Source: Frigoribacterium sp. VKM Ac-2836 (lineage in GTDB: Bacteria > Actinomycetota > Actinomycetes > Actinomycetales > Microbacteriaceae). Taken from it: a DNA stretch of 64,000 nt. Below are positions 27,770 through 35,783 of the stretch, piece by piece. The stretch is taken from positions 620,001-684,000 of the forward strand of contig NZ_JABRPK010000001.1 in assembly GCF_013248995.1 (NCBI RefSeq), given 5' to 3'. The notes beneath the pieces are model-generated. The model was not told where the DNA came from. It did no database searches and saw nothing but the letters and a program-made list of their open reading frames with translations. The position numbers and the translations under genes are program-made. Numbering within the stretch: the stretch's first letter is position 1; every line of letters starts with the position of its first letter.

Positions 27770-28356
27770 GCGGCCGCCGTGCCGCGGTGCGCGAGAAGGG
27801 TCTGCTGCACGCCCTCGGCCTCGGCCTCAGCGCGGGGCTGTTCGCCGTCGTGGTGGGACTCGCGCTGGTGCTGATCGTCGTGCCGAAGGTCGCCGGGGCC
27901 ACACCGCTGACCGTGCTGACCAGTTCGATGGAGCCCCGGTTGCCCCCGGGCACCCTGATCGTGGTCGAGCCGACAGCGGTCGACGAGATCCATCTGGGCG
28001 ACGTCGTCACGTACCAGATCGAGAGCGGCCGTCCCGAGGTGATCAGCCACCGGGTGATCGAGGTCGTGTCGTCGTCGGACGGCGGTACGGCCTTCGTCAC
28101 GAAGGGCGACAACAACTCCGAGCCCGACGAGGCCCTCGTGCTGCCCGAACAGGTGCGTGGCACGCTCTGGTACTCGGTGCCGTGGCTCGGATTCGTCAAC
28201 CAGGTCGTGAACGGTGACGCCCGGTCGTGGATCGTGCCACTCGTGGCCATCGCCTTGCTCGGCTACGCGGGCTACGCCCTGGCCGCCGGCCTGGTGGAGG
28301 CGCAGCGTCGGCGGGCGCGGGCGCGGACGCGGAAGGCCCGCCCGGCCCCACGCTGA
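27766..28356 (+). CDS. ER-type signal peptidase I (SipW-like)
   Basis: 196 residues. N-terminal membrane helix (about 20-40), catalytic LTSSMEPRLPPG with Ser54, and VISHRVIEV with His95 in the position where bacterial Lep enzymes have Lys, so the Ser-His dyad of archaeal/ER and SipW enzymes is present. TKGDNNSEPDEA (113-123) is the conserved acidic box. A second helix near residues 160-180 leaves a basic C-terminus inside. It should cleave the alternate signal peptides of the three upstream proteins. The gene ends the coupled operon. Confidence 0.88.
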   Translation: MSGRRAAVREKGLLHALGLGLSAGLFAVVVGLALVLIVVPKVAGATPLTVLTSSMEPRLPPGTLIVVEPTAVDEIHLGDVVTYQIESGRPEVISHRVIEVVSSSDGGTAFVTKGDNNSEPDEALVLPEQVRGTLWYSVPWLGFVNQVVNGDARSWIVPLVAIALLGYAGYALAAGLVEAQRRRARARTRKARPAPR

Positions 28357-28360
28357 GCGA

Positions 28361-28377
28361 GGGGCCGGACGGGCCTC
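28361..28377. terminator. Short hairpin between convergent genes
   Basis: GGGGCC (28361-28366) pairs with GGCCTC (28372-28377), with one G-T pair and a 5-base loop, in the 32 bases separating the signal peptidase gene and the convergent binding-protein gene. It is a weak structure. Confidence 0.3.
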
Positions 28378-28388
28378 GGGCGGTGCTC

Positions 28389-30062
28389 CTACTTCGTGAA
28401 GCCGACGATCGTCCAGTCCACGTCGCTCGCGCCGGCGCGAGCGCCGTAGTTCGCGAGCTTGGGGCTCTGGAACGAGATGAACGGCGCCTGGATGATCGGC
28501 ATCGAGTGCCCGATCTCCCAGATCTTCTCGTCGGCCTGGTTGTACAGGTCGGCGGCCTTCTCGGGGTCGCCCTCGGCGACGGCCTGGTTCAGCAGCTCGT
28601 CGATCTCGGGGCTCGAGACACGGCCGTAGTTCTGGCCCTGCTCGTCGGAGTTGTAGATGCTGACACCGGACGCCTGGTAGCCGGTGCCCTGCCAGACGAA
28701 GATCGTCATGTCGTAGTTGCCGGGGGTGACGTTGTCCTCGAAGAACGCGTCGACGGCCACGGCGTTGATCTTCAAGGTGATGCCGACCGCGGCGAGCTGG
28801 CTCTGCATGACCTCGGACAGCTGCTGCGAGATGGGCGTGCCCGACGGGATCGTGATGGCGATCTCGAGCTTCTCACCGTCCTTCTCGAGCACGTCGCCGT
28901 TCAGCTCCCAGCCGTCGTCGGCGAGGATCTTCTTCGCCTTCTCGACGTCGTAGTCGCCGGTCTCCTTCGCGTTGTCCTGGTAGGCCCCGTCCGTGCTGAG
29001 GAACAGGTGGTTGTTCAACGGCGTCAGTTCGTAGGGGAGCGTGCCGGTGATGACCTTGCCGAGCGCCTCACGGTCGACCGCGTGCTGGATCGCCTGACGG
29101 ATCTTCTCGTCGGCGAGGACGCCCTTCGTGCTGAAGTCGACGTGGGTGTACCGGGCCGACGGTGCAGCACGGATGTCGGTGTTCTTCGCACCCTTGAGGC
29201 GGTCGTACCGCTCGGACGAGTTTCCCGTCACGAAGTCGATCTCACCGTTCAGGTACGCGTCGACGTCGGCGTCGCTGTCGAGGGCGCGGAAGACGATCGA
29301 GTCGAGCTTGGGCGCGTCGCCCCACCACGCCTCGTTCGGGACGATCGTCACGGTCTGCGCCGTCGTGTCGATCTTCTCGACCTTGTACGGTCCTGCCGAG
29401 ACGGGCAGGGTGTCGACGTACGCGGTGTTGAAGGCGGTCGGGTCGTTGTAGAGGCTCGCCGGGTAGAGCGGGGCGAACATGCTCTTCCAGTCCGAGAACG
29501 GCTCGGAGTAGGTCACGACGACCTGCTTGTCGCTCGAACCCGCCTCGACCGAGGCCATGCGGTCCGGGCCGAGCGTGCTGCCGACCTGGTACTCGGCGTT
29601 CGAGCCGTCGAGGGCGGTCTTCCAGGCCTGGAAGTCGGCGACCGTGATCGGGGTGCCGTCGTTCCACACCGCGTCGGGGTTGATGTCGTAGGTCACCACG
29701 AGCGGGTCCTGGCTCGTCGCCTCGGCACTCGTGACGAGGTTCTCGTCGATCTGCGGCACGCCCTTCTCGTCGATGCGGAAGGGCTGCGGCAGCACGGCGC
29801 TCTCGATCAGCGAGGCATCGCCGAGGGCTCCGTCGAGCTGCGCGTAGTTCCACTGCGAGGGCAGCTGCTGCAAGGGGAGGGTCAGGTCGCCCCCCTGCTG
29901 GACGTCGGCCGCGGCCGTGGCATTGATGTCGCCATCGGGGGACAACTGGCCGTTCTTGGCGGCCCCGTTGCCGTCGTCGCCGCCGCCACCGCTGCACGCC
30001 GTGACGACGAGGGCGATGCTGACGAGGCCGGCCGCCAGGCCGAGCTTCTTCGTGATCTTCAT
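28389..30062 (-). CDS. ABC transporter substrate-binding lipoprotein, peptide/opine family 5
   Basis: 557 residues. MKITKKLGL then a hydrophobic run ending VVTACSGGGGDD gives a lipobox with the Cys at about residue 23. The rest is a type-C substrate-binding fold of the DppA/OppA family (SBP_bac_5): NDGTPITVADFQAWKTALDG and AGPYKVEKIDTTAQTVTIVP are typical. The ATG has CGGAG upstream; the frame extends further 5' without such a site. It is divergent from the two permease genes and the double ATPase, which together make a complete importer. The ligand (peptide or other) cannot be read from sequence. Confidence 0.9.
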   Translation of the reverse strand: MKITKKLGLAAGLVSIALVVTACSGGGGDDGNGAAKNGQLSPDGDINATAAADVQQGGDLTLPLQQLPSQWNYAQLDGALGDASLIESAVLPQPFRIDEKGVPQIDENLVTSAEATSQDPLVVTYDINPDAVWNDGTPITVADFQAWKTALDGSNAEYQVGSTLGPDRMASVEAGSSDKQVVVTYSEPFSDWKSMFAPLYPASLYNDPTAFNTAYVDTLPVSAGPYKVEKIDTTAQTVTIVPNEAWWGDAPKLDSIVFRALDSDADVDAYLNGEIDFVTGNSSERYDRLKGAKNTDIRAAPSARYTHVDFSTKGVLADEKIRQAIQHAVDREALGKVITGTLPYELTPLNNHLFLSTDGAYQDNAKETGDYDVEKAKKILADDGWELNGDVLEKDGEKLEIAITIPSGTPISQQLSEVMQSQLAAVGITLKINAVAVDAFFEDNVTPGNYDMTIFVWQGTGYQASGVSIYNSDEQGQNYGRVSSPEIDELLNQAVAEGDPEKAADLYNQADEKIWEIGHSMPIIQAPFISFQSPKLANYGARAGASDVDWTIVGFTK

Positions 30063-30175
30063 GGCACTCCGAACTGAAGGGTGGTGAAAAGTGCTGATCA
30101 GCGGGAACGTACTGCGTCGTCGACCTGTGCGGGCACGTGTCGCGACGCGTCCCGAGAACTGACCGCGTGTGCCCA

Positions 30176-30181
30176 AATGTA
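30176..30181 (-). promoter_or_regulatory. Possible -10 box of the binding-protein gene
   Basis: TACATT on the minus strand with TTGCGT 16 bases upstream, leaving a leader of about 107 bases. The surrounding 30180-30230 region is A+T-rich for this genome and may hold a regulator site. Confidence 0.3.
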
Positions 30182-30266
30182 CGGATGCCTTGAATCCACG
30201 CAAACTTTCATGTGAATTTGTTACACGCTCGAAACCTGGCCAGCTGGTCGGGCCGCGGGGTACGTC

Positions 30267-30272
30267 TAGTGT
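30267..30272 (+). promoter_or_regulatory. -10 box of the permease operon (leaderless)
   Basis: TAGTGT, eight bases, then the ATG at 30281. No Shine-Dalgarno site precedes this ATG. Confidence 0.5.
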
Positions 30273-30280
30273 GATCTGCC

Positions 30281-31267
30281 ATGGCTCGATTCCTCGCCCG
30301 CCGGCTGGTGTACTACGTCGCCCTGGTCTTCATCGCGACGTCGCTCACGTACTTCCTCGCCTCGGCGACCCTCAACCCCCGTGCCGTCTACGCCGACCGC
30401 AATCCCCGGCCCTCGGCCGAGGTGGTCGACGCCAAGCTCACCTCCATCGGCGTCAACGACAAGGACCCCCTGGGCGAGCGGTACGTCCACTGGCTCGGGG
30501 GTGCGGTCACGGGAGACCTCGGTCAGACCATCCAGGACAAGCCGGTCACCCAGGAGTTCGGGCCGAGGCTGGGGGTCAGCCTGCGCCTCCTGCTGGTGGG
30601 CTCGATCCTCGGCATCGTGCTGGCCGTCGTGGTCGGCACCTGGAACGCCATCAGGCAGTACAAGTTCTCGGACCGTGTGTCGTCGGTGTTGTCGTTCATC
30701 CTGATCTCGACGCCGGTGTTCCTCACGGCGGTGCTGTTGAAGATCGGGGCGACGAAGCTGAACGACGTCCTGGGCTATCAGCTGATCACCTTCACCGGTG
30801 AGGCGACGCCGAACCTGACCGGGGGCTTCGGCACGATCGCGTGGGACCGCATCGCGCACCTCTTGCTGCCGACGATCTCGATCGGCGTCGGTCTGATCGC
30901 GGTCTACAGCCGGTACCAGCGGGCGACGATGCTCGACGTGCTGCAGGCCGACTACATCCGCACGGCCCGCGCCAAGGGACTCCGTCGTCGCCCCGCGATC
31001 TTCAAGCACGGGCTGCGCACGGCCTTGATCCCGATGACGACGCTGTTCGCCTTCGCGTTTCTCGGCGTGCTGACCGGGGCGACCTTCACCGAGAAGATCT
31101 TCGCCTGGAACGGCCTCGGTGCCTGGTTCATCGATGCCGTCCAGTCGAACGACATCAACATCGTCGTCGCGTACACCCTGTACAGCGCCATCGTCGTCCT
31201 GCTCGCCGGCTTCGTGTCGGACGTGCTGAACGCGGTGCTCGACCCGCGCGTCCGAGCGCAGAAGTAG
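30281..31267 (+). CDS. ABC transporter permease, DppB/OppB type
   Basis: 328 residues with six membrane helices: an N-terminal helix (FLARRLVYYVALVFIATSL), then an extracytoplasmic loop, then the BPD_transp_1 core. The coupling-helix EAA-type segment is YIRTARAKGLRRRPAIFKHG, which contacts the ATPases. The gene starts the + strand half of the transporter and is followed after 9 bases by the second permease. Confidence 0.92.
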   Translation: MARFLARRLVYYVALVFIATSLTYFLASATLNPRAVYADRNPRPSAEVVDAKLTSIGVNDKDPLGERYVHWLGGAVTGDLGQTIQDKPVTQEFGPRLGVSLRLLLVGSILGIVLAVVVGTWNAIRQYKFSDRVSSVLSFILISTPVFLTAVLLKIGATKLNDVLGYQLITFTGEATPNLTGGFGTIAWDRIAHLLLPTISIGVGLIAVYSRYQRATMLDVLQADYIRTARAKGLRRRPAIFKHGLRTALIPMTTLFAFAFLGVLTGATFTEKIFAWNGLGAWFIDAVQSNDINIVVAYTLYSAIVVLLAGFVSDVLNAVLDPRVRAQK

Positions 31268-31276
31268 GGCCGCCCC

Positions 31277-32347
31277 ATGACCCGGTTCACACCCGACCTG
31301 CTCGAGGGTCCGTCCGACGCGGTCGTCCCCGAGTCGCGCGAAGAAGTCGCGGCGACGACGCCGAACCGCTTCGTGCTGACCTTCCGTCGCCTGTTCGCCA
31401 ACCGCGGCGCCACCGTCGGCCTGGTGGTCGTGCTGCTGCTGTTCGTGTTCGCGTTCGTCGGCCCGCTCGTCTCGCCGTTCGCCTACGACTACATCGACTA
31501 CACGGCCCTGTCGTCGCCGCCGACCGGCACGCATTGGTTCGGCACGAACAACATCGGCCAGGACGTCTTCGCCCAGACCGCCCGGGGCCTGCAGAAGTCG
31601 CTGCTCATCGGTCTGCTGGTCGCCCTGTTCTCGACGGTGATCGCCGGGATGCTCGGTGCGATGGCGGGCTACTTCGGCGGCTGGATCGACCGGGCCGTGA
31701 TGGTCTTCGTCGACCTGCTGCTCGTGCTGCCGTCGTTCCTCATCATCGCCATCCTCTCGCCGCGCCTCAAGCAGTACGGCTGGCTGATCCTGGTGGCCCT
31801 GCTCGCCCTCTTCGGCTGGATGATCACGGCCCGTGTGGTGCGCTCGCTGACCCTCAGCATCAAGGAGCGGGAGTTCATCCGCGCCGCCCGCTACATGGGC
31901 ATCGGCCACTTCACGATCATCCTGCGGCACATCCTGCCGAACGTCGCGTCGTTCCTGGTGATCGATGCCACGATCGCGATCGGGGCCGCCGTGCTCACCG
32001 AGTCCGGGCTGTCCTACTTCGGCTTCGGAGTCCAGCCGCCGGACGTGTCGCTCGGAACGCTGATCGCCCAGAACCAGAGCGCCGCGACCACCAAGCCGTG
32101 GCTGTTCTTCTTCGCGGCCGGCGCCCTGATCGTGTTCGCCCTCGCGAGCAACCTGCTCGGCGACGGGCTGCGCGACGCGCTCGACCCGACCTCGACGGCC
32201 GGCCGCACCGGTCGCCGCCGACGCTCGCGCGGCCGGACGCCCGAGAGCACAGGAGGCGCGACGCCCCTCGGTCGCGCCGGCGGCGTCTCCGAGGCGGCGA
32301 GCCCCGCCCCATCCCGCACGAACGACGAGAAGGGGGAGCGCGCATGA
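31277..32347 (+). CDS. ABC transporter permease, DppC/OppC type
   Basis: 356 residues: an N-terminal helix after about 45 cytoplasmic residues, the THWFGTNNIGQDVFAQ motif typical of OppC/DppC, and the core with FIRAARYMGIGHFTIILRHI as coupling segment. The last about 55 residues are a charged cytoplasmic tail rich in Arg/Gly/Pro; it contains STGGAT, read from one copy of the dispersed word. The stop overlaps the ATPase start (ATGA). Confidence 0.92.
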   Translation: MTRFTPDLLEGPSDAVVPESREEVAATTPNRFVLTFRRLFANRGATVGLVVVLLLFVFAFVGPLVSPFAYDYIDYTALSSPPTGTHWFGTNNIGQDVFAQTARGLQKSLLIGLLVALFSTVIAGMLGAMAGYFGGWIDRAVMVFVDLLLVLPSFLIIAILSPRLKQYGWLILVALLALFGWMITARVVRSLTLSIKEREFIRAARYMGIGHFTIILRHILPNVASFLVIDATIAIGAAVLTESGLSYFGFGVQPPDVSLGTLIAQNQSAATTKPWLFFFAAGALIVFALASNLLGDGLRDALDPTSTAGRTGRRRRSRGRTPESTGGATPLGRAGGVSEAASPAPSRTNDEKGERA

Positions 32348-32382
32348 CGCTCACCGAACCGGTCGACCGCACCCGCGCCTCC
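32252..32382. repeat. Inverted pair across a permease-ATPase junction
   Basis: One copy (32252-32260) encodes STGGAT in the permease tail. The inverted copy (32374-32382) encodes TRASS at the start of the ATPase. Confidence 0.85.
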
Positions 32383-34461
32383 TCGGCTCCGGTGCTCGAG
32401 GTGCACGACCTCACCGTGACCTTCCCGACCCCGGACGGCGACGTGCGCGCCGTGCGCGGTGTCGACCTGACGCTGCGCCGCGGCGAGGTGCTCGGCATCG
32501 TCGGCGAGTCGGGCTCCGGCAAGTCGGTCACGAGCCTGGCCGTGCTCGGCCTGCTGCCCTCCACCGCCAAGGTGACCGGCTCGATCACGCTCGACGGCGA
32601 AGAACTGCTCGGCCGCGGCGACAAGGCGATGTCGGCGATCCGCGGCAAACGCATCGCGATGGTCTTCCAGGACCCGCTGTCGGCGTTCACGCCGGTCTAC
32701 ACGGTGGGCCAGCAGATCGCCGAGACCGTGCTGATCCACCGCGGGGGCTCGAAGAAGCAGGCGCGCGAGCGGGCGATCGAGCTGCTCGGACTCGTGGGCA
32801 TCCCCGAACCCGAGCGGCAGGTCGACTCGTTCCCGCACGAGTTCTCGGGTGGCATGCGGCAGCGCGCCATGATCGCCATGGCCATCGCGAACGACCCCGA
32901 CGTCATCCTCGCCGACGAGCCGACCACGGCCCTCGACGTGACGATCCAGGCACAGGTCATCTCGGTGCTGCGCACGGCCCAACGCGAGACGGGGGCCGCG
33001 CTGCTGTTCGTGAGCCACGACCTGGGCGTCATCGCCGGGTTCGCCGATCGGATCGCCGTCATGTACGCCGGACGCGTCGTCGAGACGGCGACGGCCGACG
33101 ACCTGTTCGCCCACCCCCGCATGCCGTACACGGTCGGTCTGATCGGCGCGTTGCCGCGGCTCGACCAGCGGTCGGACCAGCCGCTCGTGCCGATCCCCGG
33201 GACGCCGCCGTCGCTGCTGTCACTGGCCCCGGGCTGCCCGTTCGCGGCGCGCTGCCCGCTCGTGACGGCCGAGTGCCGCGTCGACGAGCCCGCGCTCGAG
33301 CAGGCCCCGGCGGTCGAGGTCGGCCACCGGGCCGCCTGCCTCCACGCGGACCAGCTCGTGGGCGAGGGCACCGACCCCGAGGACGTCTACGACCTCCCGC
33401 CCGCCCTCACCTCCGACCTGGCGGCCGTGCCCCGGGCGTCGCGGGACCGGGTGCTGCACGTCGACGGACTCGTCAAGACGTTCCCGCTCACCAAGGGGTC
33501 GGTGTTCAAGCGACGCGTGGGCAGCGTGTGGGCGGTCGACGGGGTCGACCTCGACGTGCGCGAAGGCGAGACGCTCGGACTCGTGGGCGAGTCCGGCTCG
33601 GGCAAGAGCACGACGCTGCACGAGATCATGGACCTCCGCGTGCCCGAGGCCGGCACCATCGAACTGCTCGGCACGGCCCTCGACCGCAAGCTCGACGGCT
33701 CGACGGTGAAGAGGCTGCGCGGCGCCGTGTCGATGGTCTTCCAGGACCCGATGGCCAGCCTCGACCCGCGTCAACCGGTCAGCGACATCATCGCCGAACC
33801 GTTGCTCGCGATCGGTCGACCCCGCGACGAGGTGTCACGCCGGGTGCCCGAGCTGATGCGCCTCGTCGGGCTCGAGCCTGCCGCGGCCACCCGCTACCCC
33901 CACGAGTTCTCGGGCGGGCAGCGGCAGCGCATCTCGATCGCGCGGGCGCTGGCGGCCGATCCGAAGCTGATCGTGCTCGACGAACCGGTGTCGGCGCTCG
34001 ACGTGTCGATCCAGGCCGGCGTGCTCAACCTGCTGGCCGAGCTCAAGGCGAAGCTCGACCTGTCGTACCTGTTCGTGTCGCACGACCTCTCGGTCATCCG
34101 GCACGTGGCCGACCGGGTCACGGTGATGTACCTCGGCCGCACCGTCGAGACGGGCCCGGTCGACGAGGTGTTCGAGCACCCGCTGCACCCGTACACGCAG
34201 GCACTGCTGTCGGCCGTGCCGGTACCCGACCCGGTCAAGGAGCGGGCACGTGAGCACATCGTGCTGCCGGGGGACCCGCCGACGCCGACGGTCAAGCAGA
34301 CGGGGTGCCGGTTCCGCAGCCGCTGCCCGCTCTACGCGATGCTGCCCGAGGCCCAGCGCTCCCGCTGCGAGGACGAGGTGCCCACGATGCTGCCGCACGG
34401 TCGCGACGGCGCCGACCACACCGCCGCGTGCCACTTCGCCCGGGAGAAGCAGCTCGTCTGA
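32344..34461 (+). CDS. Fused double ATPase of peptide-type ABC importer (DppD-DppF)
   Basis: 705 residues with two complete ABC ATPase domains. First, about 18-270: GESGSGKSVTSL Walker A, SGGMRQRAMIAMAI signature, ADEPTTALD Walker B. Second, about 365-650: GESGSGKSTTLHE, SGGQRQRISIARAL, LDEPVSALD. Each is followed by an oligopeptide-type C-terminal extension with clustered Cys (PGCPFAARCPL; GCRFRSRCPL), the usual iron-sulfur-like motif of this subfamily. The ATG overlaps the permease stop. The early TRASS (residues about 11-15) comes from a copy of the dispersed word paired with one in the permease tail. Confidence 0.93.
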   Translation: MTLTEPVDRTRASSAPVLEVHDLTVTFPTPDGDVRAVRGVDLTLRRGEVLGIVGESGSGKSVTSLAVLGLLPSTAKVTGSITLDGEELLGRGDKAMSAIRGKRIAMVFQDPLSAFTPVYTVGQQIAETVLIHRGGSKKQARERAIELLGLVGIPEPERQVDSFPHEFSGGMRQRAMIAMAIANDPDVILADEPTTALDVTIQAQVISVLRTAQRETGAALLFVSHDLGVIAGFADRIAVMYAGRVVETATADDLFAHPRMPYTVGLIGALPRLDQRSDQPLVPIPGTPPSLLSLAPGCPFAARCPLVTAECRVDEPALEQAPAVEVGHRAACLHADQLVGEGTDPEDVYDLPPALTSDLAAVPRASRDRVLHVDGLVKTFPLTKGSVFKRRVGSVWAVDGVDLDVREGETLGLVGESGSGKSTTLHEIMDLRVPEAGTIELLGTALDRKLDGSTVKRLRGAVSMVFQDPMASLDPRQPVSDIIAEPLLAIGRPRDEVSRRVPELMRLVGLEPAAATRYPHEFSGGQRQRISIARALAADPKLIVLDEPVSALDVSIQAGVLNLLAELKAKLDLSYLFVSHDLSVIRHVADRVTVMYLGRTVETGPVDEVFEHPLHPYTQALLSAVPVPDPVKERAREHIVLPGDPPTPTVKQTGCRFRSRCPLYAMLPEAQRSRCEDEVPTMLPHGRDGADHTAACHFAREKQLV

Positions 34462-34462
34462 G

Positions 34463-34502
34463 GCTGCTGGGGTCTGAGCCCGCCGGGGGTCAGCGCAGCA
34501 GC
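34463..34502. terminator. Possible hairpin between convergent genes
   Basis: GCTGCTG (34463-34469) and CAGCAGC (34496-34502) pair across 26 bases. The right arm lies inside the end of the convergent gene. Weak evidence. Confidence 0.25.
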
Positions 34503-35131
34503 GCGAGCGAGAGGGTGACCACCAGCACGTTCATTCCGACCGTGGCCCAGAAGGCGAGCTGGAACGAGCGTTTGCTCGTCTTGTGGCGCAGCAGCTGTTG
34601 CGCGACGAGGGCTCCGGGCCAGCCGCCGAGCAGACCGAGCAGCAGCAGCGTCCGCTCCGGTACGCGATGCCGTCCTCGCCGGGCCGCGGATTTGTCGAGT
34701 GCGTAGACGAGGGCCGTGAGGACGGTGACGCCGACGAGTCCGCCGATCAGCCAGGGGGTGAGGACGCCGAGCAGGGGTGACGTCGACCCTCGGGTCAGGG
34801 CCCAGGCGCCTGCGGCGACGCCGAGCACGACCACCAGCCCGACGACGAGGGCGACCCTGCCTGCCCGCGTGGGGCGGGGTGCCCGGGCCCGGGGTACGGA
34901 CCAGCGCGTGCCGACGGACGACACCCGCACGGCCGCCGGCCCCCGGTCACCGTGACGGTCGACCTCGTACGAATAGATGTCGCCGACCCGGGGCCGGGCC
35001 GTGCCGCGGCCGAACGCCGTGATGTGGACGAACGCGCGGCCCCGCCCCGAGGTCGGGGTGAGGAACCCGAAGCCGCGGTCGTCGTCCCACGAGGTGAGCG
35101 TGCCCTCGACCCGGGCCGGTCCGCCGGTCAT
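34490..35131 (-). CDS. Cold-shock domain fused to DUF1294 membrane domain
   Basis: 213 residues. The N-terminal cold-shock-like domain (about 7-75) has GTLTSWDDDRGFGFLTP and AFVHITAF, the RNP-1 and RNP-2-like motifs that bind single-stranded nucleic acid. Two membrane helices follow (about 92-112 and 118-142). The DUF1294 region (about 143-213, with PERTLLLLGLLGGWPGALVAQ and HKTSKRSFQ) ends in another helix. This fusion is widespread in bacteria; its function is not known. The ATG is chosen because TAGGGT lies seven bases upstream. Confidence 0.88.
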   Translation of the reverse strand: MTGGPARVEGTLTSWDDDRGFGFLTPTSGRGRAFVHITAFGRGTARPRVGDIYSYEVDRHGDRGPAAVRVSSVGTRWSVPRARAPRPTRAGRVALVVGLVVVLGVAAGAWALTRGSTSPLLGVLTPWLIGGLVGVTVLTALVYALDKSAARRGRHRVPERTLLLLGLLGGWPGALVAQQLLRHKTSKRSFQLAFWATVGMNVLVVTLSLALLR

Positions 35132-35138
35132 GCGCCCG

Positions 35139-35144
35139 ACCCTA
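35139..35144 (-). promoter_or_regulatory. -10 box of the CSD-DUF1294 gene (leaderless)
   Basis: TAGGGT on the minus strand, seven bases before the ATG at 35131. Confidence 0.5.
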
Positions 35145-35180
35145 GCCCGCGCTCGCCGTGTGCCCGCCGCCTTCGCTTCG

Positions 35181-35238
35181 CGCCATGAAGTGGACACCGC
35201 GTCACGTTCTAGCGCGGCGCGGTGTCCACTTCGTGGCG
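35181..35238. repeat. Imperfect palindrome, 21-bp arms
   Basis: The left arm (35181-35201, core GAAGTGGACACCGCG) pairs with 35218-35238, with a single T-G mismatch, around a 16-base loop. It is intergenic, between ybaK and the CSD-DUF1294 promoter, both on the minus strand. CTTCGCGCC precedes the stem, as at the palindrome at 48253-48318. It lacks a T-tract and may be a REP-like element or a terminator of the glgX-ybaK unit. Confidence 0.7.
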
Positions 35239-35279
35239 GCGTGGGCTCCGCGGGCTGATGGCGGGAGGCGCGGCGCGGG

Positions 35280-35783
35280 TCAGTCGCGGCGGATCGACGC
35301 GTAGGTGCCGCCGGTGGCGCGCACGAGGTCGTCGGGGGCGATCTCGATGTCGAACCCGCGCCTCCCGCCGCTGACGAAGACAGAATCGAGGGAGGCGGCG
35401 CTCGCGTCGACCACGGTCGTCGCCGCGGTCCTCTGGCCGAGCGGGCTGATGCCGCCGACCACGTAGCCGGTGCGGCGTTCGACGAGGGCGGGGTCGGCCA
35501 GCGAGGCCTTCTTCGCCCCGACGGAGGCGGCGAGCGCCTTGAGGTCGAGACGGCCGGCGACCGGGACGACGCCCACCACGAGGGTGCCGTCCGCGTCGAC
35601 CACGAGGGTCTTGAAGACGCGTTCCTCCGAGAGGCCGAGCTCGGCGGCGGCCTCCGCACCGAAGTTCGTCGCCGTGTCGTGGTGCTCGTAGGTGTGTGCC
35701 GTGAACGGGATGCCGGCGGCGGCGAGCGCGACGGTGGCCGGCGTCGCGGGGCCGCGCGCCCCTCCGGCGTCCTTCGTGCTCAC
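35280..35783 (-). CDS. ybaK: YbaK/EbsC-type Cys-tRNA(Pro) deacylase
   Basis: 167 residues. It hydrolyses cysteine mischarged on tRNA-Pro. The YbaK fold is recognisable from FTAHTYEHHDTATNFGAEAA, ERVFKTLVVDADG with the conserved catalytic Lys, VVGVVPVAGRLDLKALA and GYVVGGISPLGQR. GTG start overlapping the upstream glgX stop (GTGA), so it is coupled to glgX. It stands alone, without a ProRS domain. Confidence 0.9.
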   Translation of the reverse strand: MSTKDAGGARGPATPATVALAAAGIPFTAHTYEHHDTATNFGAEAAAELGLSEERVFKTLVVDADGTLVVGVVPVAGRLDLKALAASVGAKKASLADPALVERRTGYVVGGISPLGQRTAATTVVDASAASLDSVFVSGGRRGFDIEIAPDDLVRATGGTYASIRRD

